Assembly: GCA_001792895.1 (NCBI GenBank)
Contig: MARA01000037.1
Coordinates: forward strand, 248,001 to 312,000
DNA from: Lentinus brumalis
Lineage: Eukaryota; Basidiomycota; Agaricomycetes; Polyporales; Polyporaceae
Direction: 5' to 3'
Length of the DNA stretch: 64,000 bases
Shown here in pieces: positions 1 through 10,977 of this stretch. Position numbers and translations under genes: made by a program. Numbering within the stretch: position 1 is the first letter of the stretch; each line of letters opens with the position of its first letter. The notes below the pieces were generated by a model. That model had not been told where the DNA came from. It ran no database searches and saw nothing but the letters and a program-made list of their open reading frames with translations.

Positions 1-1192
1 CATTCGTGACCGGAGTACCGAACGGTTCAGAAACTGGGTGAGTCTTCAGCTATCTCCTACCTCTGGCCCCTCCTTCCCCCTGCTCGCTGCCTGCGTATCA
101 TGCCTATCGTGCAACAGGAGCCGTGCAAACAACGGTCGTCTTCCGCATTGACGCGCTCTCGTACGAGTCTTGGATTCGCGCGCTCCTTATGGCAGTTTGC
201 TCTGGCATCAAGAAGCTCCATTGCGTCCAGCGACCGAGATTACGCACTCGGCGTAACCCATCCATCGATATGACAAGTATGGGAGCGCAGCTCACCGGCA
301 GTCCGTCCCTTCGTGCGGGATGCGCGACTGTGCGCGCCGTCCCTTGGGTTCTCAGGGCGTCGCGTACGCGCGCAGCATTTCCTTCGTTCTCTGGCTTGCT
401 GTCACAGGACCGCGAAGAATGCGAAGTTTTGCATGCGAAGTCGCGGTACCTTTTGCGTGACGACGTCATACTTGGGCTCGGACGTCCTTGATCTTGTCGA
501 GCGCTTCCAAGATCCCGAACTGATCTGACGGCCTTGCAGAACATTTCTCGCGCTCGATCTCGGCGGAACAAACCTGTACGAGTCCACGCCCTCATATAGG
601 CTTGCGTGATAATAACCTTCACCGCCGTCCAGGCGAGTCTGCGAAGTCGAGCTACTCGGCAACCACGAGTTCGTCTTGAGGCAGCAGAAGTACAAGGTGT
701 CGGATGCCCTGAAGACAGGAGAGGCCACAGCTCTGTTTGGTGAGTGATATGCCTAATCGCCGTGCCGCACGCGTGGCTTACTGTAGCCGAAACTCTCCCG
801 CAGATTACCTGGCCGATTCCGTCGACGCCTTCCTGACCGAGTACGCTTCCGCCGTCCCTTCAAGTCCCTCATCCGAACGAGGCAATCCGTTCGCGTCCCC
901 ATCGCTGTCGGAAGAGCCGGCGGTTCCTCTTGGTCTCACATTCAGCTTCCCCGTCGAACAAACTGCTCTTAACGAAGGAAAGATCCTGACTTGGACGAAA
1001 GGCTTCGCTGCGAAGAACGCCATCGCGGTGAACTTGCTCCAGGACGCCTTCGCGACGCATCTGGCCCTGAACGATGCGAGGCGGCGGCGGCGGACTGCGG
1101 CGGCATGTGTAGACAGCGGAATATATCTGTTCGCGCGATTCGCGGTGGATCTCGGGTGTGCGATCATATCGTCGACGAGGACCCGCCGATAA
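1..1192 (+). pseudogene. HXK: Hexokinase 5' part, unit 1 (exons 2-5)
   Basis: Exon 2 ends at 37. Intron 2 is 38-539, exon 3 540-575, intron 3 576-632, exon 4 633-739, intron 4 740-803, and exon 5 opens at 804. The reading frame holds through LDLGGTNLRV, the SFPVEQ/WTKGF region and NAIA. Near 1066 a valine codon present in unit 6 is missing and the following GC-rich run differs, so the frame leaves the family and ends at TAA 1190-1192. The hexokinase C-terminal half is absent. Exon 1 should lie just left of the window. Confidence 0.75.
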
Positions 1193-4100
1193 AAACGTTG
1201 GAAAGGGCGGTTTGGGAGGCATATAGAAACGTAGGATCCTTCGCTGAGATTGTGTGCCCTCTGCGCGGACTTCTGCGCGCGATGGGCTTCTGCGGCCTCG
1301 GAAAAGCGTTCATTCGGGCTACCTAGTACATGCAGCAGCGAGAGAAATACACGGCTTTCCCCAGAGCTCCCGCCCGCAACCCGCTCGAAAAACGCTCCCT
1401 GCAGGTGGATTAATGCGGGCGCCTATCCCGGGACTTGACGCGATCTCGTGTCTCGGCGCGTTGCGCTTGCTTCCCGCCACCACTGCCTCCGTCCCTCTTG
1501 CCCGCCACACTCGACGCTGCTCGGAACTCGACAACGGTACTCAAAGGTAAGCCGCGTCCGCCGCAACGCAGGACGCGCTCTGGAACACGTACCTCATTGC
1601 AGCGCACACGCATCACTCCGCACGGCGCGACGCCTGCTCCAAGCATCGGGCTTCGTGCACTATACTGCCAGTGAGTCGCTGCACAGCCCGACCAATCAGG
1701 CCCGCAAGCTGGCGTCCGGTACGGAGGAGGTAGGCTGTGCATCCAGTGAGTACGTACGCATATTGGAGTCGCGTTCGCGTCGAGCTTCGCGCAGTGCAGT
1801 CGACAAGTCGCCGGAGCAGCCCGAATGCTTCTTGACTCTACACACAGGTGAGTAGCCGTATGCGGAGAAAAGGCTGAAACGTACCGTTTGCGCCTGTCCT
1901 GCTCGCGTCTGCGCCGGCGGAACGCTGCTCACGGCAGTAGGTACCGTGCGTGCACTGTAATCGTCTTCGCATCGACGGCAGCCAGTGAATCGCAGGTACC
2001 ATGTCCTTGAATGAGCCGCCGAAACATGCCGTTCTAGCGGACAGGCACAGCCTGAGAGTCTGAGCTGCTCGAGTCCGGGGCCAGCGAAACTCTGCTTCAG
2101 GTAGGTCCTATCGGTAAGTACGACTCCCGGGCGTGATCAACAACTTCAGGTGCGTACCTTCGAGCCTCTCTCTCCGAGTCTCTCGGCTCGCCTCGCGTAT
2201 TGCGGACGCGTCAGTCAGTAGATCTGCTAAAACATCAGTCAGAATGGAATTGATACCCAGAACGACCAAGCGTATGAGAGTACTCACCGGTAGGTCGATC
2301 TTGCGGCCGCAGAGCTCAGCACGGCCAAGCCGTGCGGGCAGCAAACGCTACGGCTCATGGTTGCTTCTGGAAATGGTGGACCCGCGCCGCCGCGGCAGCA
2401 GACAGCGCAGCCTTCGAGTCCGAGAGCTGCTCGAGTCGCAGATATCGCCCAGCGGCTGGGACGCCTGCGTGCACAGTAGGGTTTGAGTGCACAGGACAGA
2501 GTGAGCAGGTCGTGTGCACCATGCGCGGCAGGAAGAGGTTGCGTGTCCATGCTAGCATGAACACTTCAGATGGATTTGTGAGGCAGCTCACCTTTGCCTC
2601 CAGCGATCCCGACCGTCCTCCCGCAGTCCACGCGTCGCAGAGGATATTGGAGAGTGCAGGACGGCCATTTGTGGCGAGGACGGTAAGGCTGGCCGAGCTG
2701 CAATGTCGTGAGGGGGAGAACATCGTCGCGTTGGGGAGGGGAAGAGGCGTCTCGACGGTAGGTTGTGATGCCAGCGACGGGGACATATGGGAACTAGGGA
2801 CTTGGGAGGGAATATCACGCCATGCAGAGGTATATTTTCGGGCAGGATGGCCGTACGGCCGGCGGGTGGCTTAGACCGCGGCTCCAATCTGTACGAGTAA
2901 ATAGTGCAGCGGCCGGCCAGACACTGTAAGTCGTGCGGTGACTGCCGGACGGGTAGAGTAGATAGATGCTCTGGAATGTTGTATCAGCAGGATGATAGAC
3001 GAGGTCCAACCGCAACTTATCAAATATGGTCTGCATCAACACGGTCATTATGCCCGTGGGCCTTCACGAGCTGCACGTATCCCCGCAATCTCCGCCGTCC
3101 AGCGAGTACCGCCCTCGCTTCGCGTGCCATCAGATGGATGACTCCAGCACCTGAGCATGATCCCCTACTATGATCCCGCTGGGATCCTTCAACTCTTGAG
3201 CATCCTGGAGCACGAAGAGACCGTGACAGAATATATGAGATATAGGTACAGTACTTACCTCTGGATGTGTAGTTGCGCCCTCCATTGGTACAAGGACACA
3301 GCAGCGAACATCTCGCGGTTCAGCCGCTTTAATCGGACCTTGTAATATGTCAGCCTCAACATCCGCGCCCTGGGAACACTAAGCATAGCCGGGAGCCTAG
3401 GCTGCCAGCATCATGACCTCGTCCAGACGCGCTGTGAACTTGAGCTCATCATGCTCATCAAATTAGTGGCCAGTATCCGCCGCCGCCAGGCAGTCGTCGG
3501 TCAAATGCAGGCCGTAAGTCTGCACAAAGCATGCTACATTGGAAGCACTATTCCTCGAGCTCTCCGCAATAAATTGTGGGATAGGGCAAAAGCAGACACT
3601 GCGGACAATGTCCGAGTCTGATTCTGGCAGGTTGCAGCTTGGCTCACCGTGTTCATTCTGTAAATTGCTAGATATAGCTCCTGCAAGGATACGCACCAGC
3701 TAGGAGTGTGTAAGGATGAGAGACGAAGCCAGATCGTGAGAGCGGGTTTCGGAGATGAGTCCAAATCTGGCAGTGCTGCTTGGCGCTTCACCACTACGCC
3801 TTGCACAGATCTGGATCTGGGCGGCCTTCCGCCACCTCTACACCTTCGTACATCGTGCACAACCGCAGCCGGCATGCCAAAAGCACCTTAGAAGGCTCAC
3901 TGGTAGTGCTATCCTGGTACTGAGACATGAGAAGTGGCAAGTCTTATGAATCCTGACTCTGTGTCTCCATTCGTCCGCAAATGACTTGTTTCTCGCTAGA
4001 TCGCGGCGTAAACATGTTTCTGGCATATGCAATTATGCTGAGGCGATAGGAGACACCCATACTGGGTAAGACTAATGCTACGTCTCTGGTGATGTCTACT

Positions 4101-4470
4101 TGCTGACTGGGAATACGGGATACACGGAACTAGCTGCAGTTCTCCGCCCGCCACTGCAACCGCCTGCTCAGCATCCCTACAATCTCTTCGTAATTCCAAG
4201 CCTCCCCAATTGATGCATCACAGAGCGCCCATTTAGGCGAGCAGCGCCCCCAGTCTTGCGAACGTCGGAACACACGCTAATGCTTGGAATATCTAGGTCT
4301 TCCGCTTCCCACTCCCATTAGCCCACCTACTCCAGCCGAGCTTGCGCTGTCGCGTTCTGGTTGGTCCGCCACCAGGGATGACTCCACTCGTGCTTCCAAG
4401 CTCCGGAAGCTCTTGTAATCTGCATGAGGAGTCTCGCGGGGTCCCGCAGCCCGATGAGACCCTCCAAGTG
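1193..4470. other. Decayed region after hexokinase, unit 1
   Basis: 1193-2900 holds repeated plus-strand donor/acceptor-like signals (GTGAGT near 1671, 1748 and 1850; acceptors ending in CAG) but no frame that stays open across them, and I cannot recognise a hexokinase C-terminal lobe. It may be the scrambled 3' half of that gene. 2900-4300 is less GC-rich and has several short minus-strand ORFs. The 77-codon one at 3048-2815 stays open in units 1, 2, 5 and 6, but five of the differences between the unit 1 and unit 5 versions change amino acids, so purifying selection is not evident. No RNA gene seen. Confidence 0.4.
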
Positions 4471-4563
4471 TATATATACTGTGCTCTCCTCCTCCTCTCC
4501 GACACACATCCCCTCCCATCTCCCAGTGCCTCCGCCTCCTTCCCGCCCTCTAAATTCTTTGCG
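4471..4563 (+). promoter_or_regulatory. TATA box and CT-rich leader of gene 2, unit 1
   Basis: TATATATA at 4471-4478 is followed by about 70 nt of nearly pure pyrimidine tracts (CTCTCCTCCTCCTCTCC and on) and an ATG at 4564. About 120 bp upstream is an inverted CCAAT-like TTGGT. This is the usual look of a basidiomycete core promoter. Confidence 0.55.
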
Positions 4564-5353
4564 ATGCTATATTTGCTACTACTCTTGCACACTGTCCCCT
4601 TGCTGCTTCTATCCTCCCGGTCACTAGCAGTGCGTGCATCGTGCATGATCACTGTCATGGTACTACTCCTCGGCCTTATGCAGACTCGCAACACATCTCG
4701 TCAGTCTCTCCGACTCACCTCGCGTGCGTTCCTGGCCTTGTTTACTCACGTCTCAACTCTCTCCAGGTCCAGTTTGATGTCCAGGAGGGCGACCATGGAC
4801 CGGCAATGCCATTCATGAATCATGTGGTAAGTATGTCCCCACCTTCCTATCCTACACACCGCTGACGCCCCGATATCTTTCAGGGTACGCACTCGGATCT
4901 CTTACAGTCATGTCGCCGTCTTGGTACATTGCTCCTCGGCGGTCCACTGACATGTGTTGCGCAGGTGAGAACTTGTTCGTGGTGAGCATTGCTTTCCGGT
5001 GGTGATCTACCGGCAACTAATACTATACTTGAACTCTCCAGCCCGCACCAGCCTTCTCCCCAGCTAACCGGCATCCCTCAGAAATTGCTTACCGCTCCGG
5101 CGGTCCCAGGCGAAGCGGGGAGCGGTCGTCCCCCGGGCAGCAGGTGTGTCATGCGAATGGTGCAACTGCGACATGTGATGACTGACCGCGTCAGAACTGC
5201 CGCCCCAACACGAGCTCGCCCCGCGCTGCTACTCAGGCACGTCAGTTTCGTCGTTTCCATATACTAGAACTGATCACCGGTTCATATGTGCGGCATGTTC
5301 CTGAGCAGTACGTACTGCCGGGAGCCGGACTCTCTACTCCGCTGTTGCCCTAG
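4564..5353 (+). pseudogene. Gene 2, unrecognised intron-rich gene, unit 1
   Basis: The outer ATG at 4564 opens a leucine-rich, signal-peptide-like start (MLYLLLLLHTVPLLLL). In this copy an extra T near 4677 puts exon A out of phase. The next exons are open and in one phase: 4767-4826, 4884-4964, 5042-5143, 5195-5236. They are separated by introns of 43, 57, 77 and 51 nt with CTCAC, CTGAC, CTAAT and CTGAC branch-like sites. The next intron (5237-5305) starts with GC instead of GT. The last exon (5306-5353) ends at TAG. No family recognised. Confidence 0.4.
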
Positions 5354-5499
5354 TCGCCGCTGGCTGTCGCATCGGAGATCCTGTACAAACGGATGGTGAG
5401 TTGTAAGTATCTCCACGGAGGTCTGGTCGGAATCTTGACCTACTCGCGCGCGCAGGGAATGCCGCCTGAGTACTGAGCAAGTACTCCGATTGGGCTCGG

Positions 5500-7149
5500 C
5501 AGACTTGACCGAGAGCCGTGGGTGCGTATACAGACCGGCAAGATAGATAGCCCTGGGCTGTCATGGAAGGTACGTCAGATATTTGAGGCACAACACAGGT
5601 ACCATACTTACCTGTGTCTCAGATGATTCCCGGCGGACGGTGTAACAAGTCGCCGGCGGTGTCCGTGGCCAGCATATTATCACCCTGATCCTCGGCACAC
5701 GACCATCGTCGTTGCCGTGGTTTGACTGCACTCCTGAGGTACGTAGGCACCCTCGAGTTTCGGGCGGCGGTATGCTGAGTCGACTTGTCTGCGTAGGTCG
5801 CGCCGAGAAACGTGCCTAGAAGAAACAAGGTACCTTGTAAGTCAGGCTACTTCTGCACATCCGGCGATTGCTCACTATGTAGATGTTGTGATTGCCTAGC
5901 GAACGCGTACACTGCGTGCCGCCGCGAAGACGCACTCATGGTGTGCCGGGTCTTGGAGAAACATGACCTTGACAGAGGCGGTTCAGCGTAGCGTCTGTGT
6001 GTTGGGACGCAGAGCTGATGTCCATCCAGTGCCGACAAGTTCGAGAACGCTGCCGGGCCGTCGGTGAACGTGAGCAAGCGTAGTCAGCAGAGCGAGGTAT
6101 GTCAGATAACATCGACTTGAAGTTCACCGTTCACTGACCTACGCACAGCAGGTCCGAGCCACGTCTCCGCGTGAACAAGAGATCATTGCTGAACGTACCG
6201 GCGAATTGTAGCGCAGTACTTCGGAGGCTTGGCCAGGTCGCTTTCTACGGGCTTCAAGTTGGAGTTATCGCTCTGACTTGTTGTCTGTGGCCCTGGTCTG
6301 AGTGCAGTTCTCCATTCAGCGCGGGGAGTCAAGACGCGAATGAATGACGGGGAATGGCGCCGGTCGCCGGTCCGAGATACAGCAGGCTGCCAGGCGGGTA
6401 CGTATGCAGGTCTCGCGGATCGACGAGGCGGGCTTCAGCGTTGACGCATCTCGCTTCAGAACAGCCGCAGCCTCGACGACGGCGGGCAGCCGCAAGGTAC
6501 GTCAGAAGCGTCTGGGCAAACGATAAGGCACGGCACTCACCTCTTCGTGTTCTAGGTTTCGACCTGCACTCGTCGCGAAACACTCGACGCGGAACTCACA
6601 CACAAGGCTGGCAAGACGAGTGCGGCTGCAATTCGACGACGCAGTGTCCGTGATACAAGTTGTGAGTACTTATCCCTACGCACATCGAGTATCTACGAGG
6701 CTCGCGCGTTACGCGCCGGAACCTTTTCGTGAGGTCAATTCAGCCAGAACAGCGTGCTCTGGTGGCTGCTCGCCCTTGAGCACGCTGCTCGTGGCCTAGA
6801 TAGTCCCCGCAGTCGCCGTTGTTCCACGCGATAGCGGATGGAGACCGCCGTAGACGATCTGCACACGTGTTTCGTCAGTGTGTCCGCAATGCGAGCAGCA
6901 GCGTAGCTCACCTCACGCAGGTCGTGACGTCCAGCATGTGTCAGCACCGGGCATGCTCCATGAGCGAGCCATCGGCGCACACCGCCCTCCGCCGAGCCCG
7001 AATCCTGGCCGACTCAGGACTCCAGAGTCGACATAACGCTCTAAAGAAGATCCGCAGTCAGTACTGAATAGCTGCGCTCTTGTCCCAGGCCGGACTCACG
7101 AGTTCGCTCGTCGCACCCGGCCGAACCGCTCTCGCGCGGAATTTGCGGA
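5500..7149 (+). pseudogene. Intron-rich remnant (gene 3), unit 1, type A
   Basis: Well-formed plus-strand introns are at 5570-5632, 5739-5796, 5837-5882, 6097-6148 (CACTGAC branch) and 6497-6555 (ACTCAC branch). Exon-like pieces between them do not give one continuous frame. A further donor-like GTGAGT follows at 6662. From 6396 to about 7100 the sequence departs from units 4-6. No family recognised. 6662-7149 shows no gene. Confidence 0.4.
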
Positions 7150-8160
7150 CTCGTCTGACGGACGCGAGAACGCAGCGCACGCGGTCTACAGGACCATGAA
7201 CGGCCGCTGTATTTGAATTGCGCCGCGATCGGAGACGCCGTCGAGGTGGGAGAGCACCTTCGCTCCCGGGCCTCGCCCCCGGGCGACCCACCCCGAGCGA
7301 ATCTCTCAAACCCGCCACACGCACGCGAGGACGCGCCGCACCCGGTCTCTAGCACCGCACCGACTCGCCTGAACTGGTTTCACGTCGATCGGGTGCGAGG
7401 TCGCGCCGGGAGAGCCGCCTCGAGCCACAGTCGGCCCGGAATGCAATGAAATCGCACTGTCGAGCGATTCTGAGACCGGCGCGGGGCGGCGTGCGAGCGT
7501 GCGGGATCGATGGGAACTGTTCAGTACGTCCCGGGAGCGTTGGTTTGAGGACGGTCGGGGTCCGTGTGCGAGAGACAGAGCCGGGTCTGTGCGGCGGGGC
7601 GGGCGACTCGCCCCTCGGAGCGAATTGTTTCGAACCCGGCAGACGGGCGCGAGAACGCATCGCACACGGTCTGCAGCAGTATATGAACCCACTGTAAGAG
7701 TTTCGCGGCGATCAGGGCCGGGGTCGAGGCGGGAGAGCCGTCGGGAGGTGGAGTTGGGCGAAAATGCAATGAAATCGCGCTTTTGAGCGAATTTGAGACC
7801 AACGCGGAGGGCGGTTTGAGTGTTTGCGCTTGATGGGGAACGTTCAGTGCGCTCCATGCGAGTTGGTTTGAGCGTGGTTGGGGCCTGGGTGCGAGAGATA
7901 GAACCGGTTCTGTGCGGCAGTGCGGCAGTTCACGAGGGTGTCGGTGCTGTCGCCGACTGTTCCTGGACCGCTGTGCTGATGTACGAGCGTCGCAGAGCAT
8001 GTGCTAGGTGAATCTACAACATGTTCGTCAAGTTGAATCGGAGGGGTGGGTCCGGGAGACGGCGGAGTCGAGTCGGTGCTGGCGACACGCAATGAAATCG
8101 CGATTTGGACGCATTCTCGAGCTCCGCGGATTGGCGCGAGACCGGCTCGTACGGTCCCGG
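7150..8160. repeat. Diverged 323-bp subrepeats, unit 1 (three anchors)
   Basis: The anchor AATGCAATGAAATCGC begins at 7440 and 7763, and a variant begins at 8086: spacing 323 and 323. After each anchor come related stretches (TCGAGCGATTCTGAGACC / TTGAGCGAATTTGAGACC) and, further on, GAGAGACAGAGCCGG / GAGAGATAGAACCGG. A related GCGAGAACGCA..GCAC..CGGTCT element occurs at 7164, 7325 and 7649. No coding sense; monomers differ substantially from each other. Confidence 0.7.
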
Positions 8161-9551
8161 GGAGGTGCAGGCGTGTCTTGACGCTGTGTCGGGACGCGTC
8201 TGGAGCTCTGCGGGGTGCGATACTTGCGGATTTGTGGGTGAGAGCGCGGTAATTCGAGGATGGCGCGACGTACCGTTGTCCCCTGCGCACGGGGCGCATA
8301 TCCCCATGTTCGTACAGCATGTGGCTATCGAACGCATACGGCTGCGCATGTATGCGTTGCGATATGCGGCCGGGGTGCGCGTATTTTGCCGCCGCGCTGC
8401 CAGAACACGATGCAGCGGGCCGTGCTGCGCCGGGGTCGCGGCGCAGACTGTCTCCGATGTCGCGGGGGATGAGTTGGTATGCTCTGAAAAGTTCTTGATG
8501 GCGCGGGGGATAGTGCACGGCGAGCAAGCCGGGATTCTTGCTTTGTGGTGGAGACCGCGGTCTGCGGCGTGCACGCGGCGGCCACGCAGGCCGGCTATGA
8601 GAGGTGGGGTAGAAATATCAGCAGCAGACGGAGTGAGCGTGAGGGGTACTATACTGCGAGCCGGGAGGGGAGCGTGGGCGGGAAGACTGCTTTGTGCGCG
8701 CACTTTCGCGTGACAGCACAGCGCTGAAAGTTGGTGAGGGCACTCACCTGATGCTCAACGCGCTTCCCTCCAAGTGGCGAGGGGGCAGGACGAGTCGGCG
8801 GGTTGAGGTGAGGTTTGCATCGGACGAGGGATATGGCGTGTTTGAGGAAAGGTGTATTCGGGGAGCTTACTACATCGTGTATACGAAATACGCACTCGTC
8901 TACGCGGTGTGCGCACTGGTGGTACACGCGCGTGCACGGCCAATAGACTGAACATCGCGCCAGGAGGGCTCGAGAGCGTCGAGAACGGCGGCGAGCGGCG
9001 GCTGAGTACGGGCAATGCGTGCTTTGAGTGCGGCTCGAGAGTCTTGAGCAGGGGCAGCCCAGGTGCGGCCAGAGCGTGCGTTGAGCGTGGTCGAAGGAGG
9101 GCGACGGTGGCCGTCTGCGGTGTCGAGAGCGGGACGTGAGCCAATCACAGCTCTTGGGCACGGGGCGGGATCGGGGCGCTTTGAGGAGGAAGGGAGGACG
9201 CAGTGGACGTGGAGAGACGCAGTGGACGGGGATACGCACAGAAGAGAGAGTCTGTCGTCCAATCCCGAGTCCACCAGCCGATAACACATGTCTGGCTGGG
9301 TCCGTTCGCGCCAGGGCGGATCTTGGGCACTCGAATACGCTGTGGGCCACTCTAGCTCTGGCAACGTCGGGCGGGCAGTAGACAGCACCGATGGGTGTGT
9401 CTTGCGTGGGCTCTCCGCTAGGAATGGCGGGAAAGCAGATCCCAGATGGCTCCACGTGACCGGCGTAGTATGTCATAAGGTGTAGCGCGTCCAACTCTCT
9501 CGCCCTCCTCCTCCTACTCTTCCTTGCTCACCGTCTCTATCCCCGACCGCC
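8161..9551 (+). promoter_or_regulatory. Upstream region and promoter of hexokinase unit 2
   Basis: CCAAT at 9141-9145 (GAGCCAATCACAG) lies 407 bp before the ATG. A pyrimidine-rich leader (TCTCTCGCCCTCCTCCTCC and on) fills the last ~65 bp. 8161-9130 has long overlapping ORFs on both strands caused by scarcity of stops in GC-rich sequence; I see no gene in it. Confidence 0.55.
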
Positions 9552-10977
9552 ATGAGCAAGACCCACGCGGCTTATGCGCCCTCGTCCGACGCCAGCCGCC
9601 GCATCCTCGACGAAATCGAGGAGCAGTTCCGCTTGACCAAGGAGGACCTCACGCGCATCACTGCCCAGTTCCTCGAGGACTTCTCGCTCGGTCTCAGAGA
9701 GTACAACCACCCGATGGCCATGATGTACGTCCTGGGTGACCTCGCAAGTGCGGCATGCATTCACGCGATAAGCTCTGCAGCCCGACATTCGTGACCGGAG
9801 TACCGAACGGTTCAGAAACTGGGTGAGTCTTCAGCTATCTCCTACCTCTGGCCCCTCCTTCCCCCTGCTCGCTGCCTGCGTATCATGCCTATCGTGCAAC
9901 AGGAGCCGTGCAAACAACGGTCGTCTTCCGCATTGACGCGCTCTCGTACGAGTCTTGGATTCGCGCGCTCCTTATGGCAGTTTGCTCTGGCATCAAGAAG
10001 CTCCATTGCGTCCAGCGACCGAGATTACGCACTCGGCGTAACCCATCCATCGATATGACAAGTATGGGAGCGCAGCTCACCGGCAGTCCGTCCCTTCGTG
10101 CGGGATGCGCGACTGTGCGCGCCGTCCCTTGGGTTCTCAGGGCGTCGCGTACGCGCGCAGCATTTCCTTCGTTCTCTGGCTTGCTGTCACAGGACCGCGA
10201 AGAATGCGAAGTTTTGCATGCGAAGTCGCGGTACCTTTTGCGTGACGACGTCATACTTGGGCTCGGACGTCCTTGATCTTGTCGAGCGCTTCCAAGATCC
10301 CGAACTGATCTGACGGCCTTGCAGAACATTTCTCGCGCTCGATCTCGGCGGAACAAACCTGTACGAGTCCACGCCCTCATATAGGCTTGCGTGATAATAA
10401 CCTTCACCGCCGTCCAGGCGAGTCTGCGAAGTCGAGCTACTCGGCAACCACGAGTTCGTCTTGAGGCAGCAGAAGTACAAGGTGTCGGATGCCCTGAAGA
10501 CAGGAGAGGCCACAGCTCTGTTTGGTGAGTGATATGCCTAATCGCCGTGCCCGCACGCGTGGCTTACTGTAGCCGAAACTCTCCCGCAGATTACTGGCCG
10601 ATTCCGTCGACGCCTTCCTGACCGAGTACGCTTCCGCCGTCCCTTCAAGTCCCTCATCCGAACGAGGCAATCCGTTCGCGTCCCCATCGCTGTCGGAAGA
10701 GCCGGCGGTTCCTCTTGGTCTCACATTCAGCTTCCCCGTCGAACAAACTGCTCTTAACGAAGGAAAGATCCTGACTTGGACGAAAGGCTTCGCTGCGAAG
10801 AACGCCATCGCGGTGAACTTGCTCCAGGACGCCTTCGCGACGCATCTGGCCCTGAACGATGCGAGGCGGCGGCGGCGGACTGCGGCGGCATGTGTAGACA
10901 GCGGAATATATCTGTTCGCGCGATTCGCGGTGGATCTCGGGTGTGCGATCATATCGTCGACGAGGACCCGCCGATAA
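9552..10977 (+). pseudogene. HXK: Hexokinase 5' part, unit 2, frameshifted in exon 5
   Basis: Exons are 9552-9724, 9781-9822, 10325-10360, 10418-10524 and 10590 onward; introns measure 56, 502, 57 and 65 nt. Exons 1-4 read open as in unit 6. Exon 5 begins ATTACTGG instead of ATTACCTGG, one C fewer, which shifts the frame and brings a stop within a few codons. Either a real lesion or a two-base homopolymer error. Confidence 0.8.

Larger units (their letters stand above)
1..9551 (+). repeat. Tandem array unit 1 (type A, left-truncated)
   Basis: Position 1 corresponds to 9786 in unit 2, so the first ~233 bp of this unit (hexokinase exon 1, intron 1 and the first bases of exon 2) lie outside the window. 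The offset to unit 2 is 9785 through most of the hexokinase head and falls to 9751 by the end through small deletions. The unit is the least indel-ridden type A copy and serves here as the reference for block coordinates. Confidence 0.97.

Noticed and set aside
4564..4640. Signal peptide MLYLLLLLHTVPLLLL taken as proof of a secreted protein
   Set aside because: The leucine run may just be translation of a CT-rich leader. The frame is lost in units 1-4, so it is kept only as a possibility.
7625..7650. tRNA-like B box (GTTTCGAACCC) in the subrepeat
   Set aside because: No A box at the right distance and no cloverleaf that I can fold around it.
7440..8101. CRISPR-like periodic repeats
   Set aside because: Period is 323 bp with diverged monomers, and the genome is eukaryotic.
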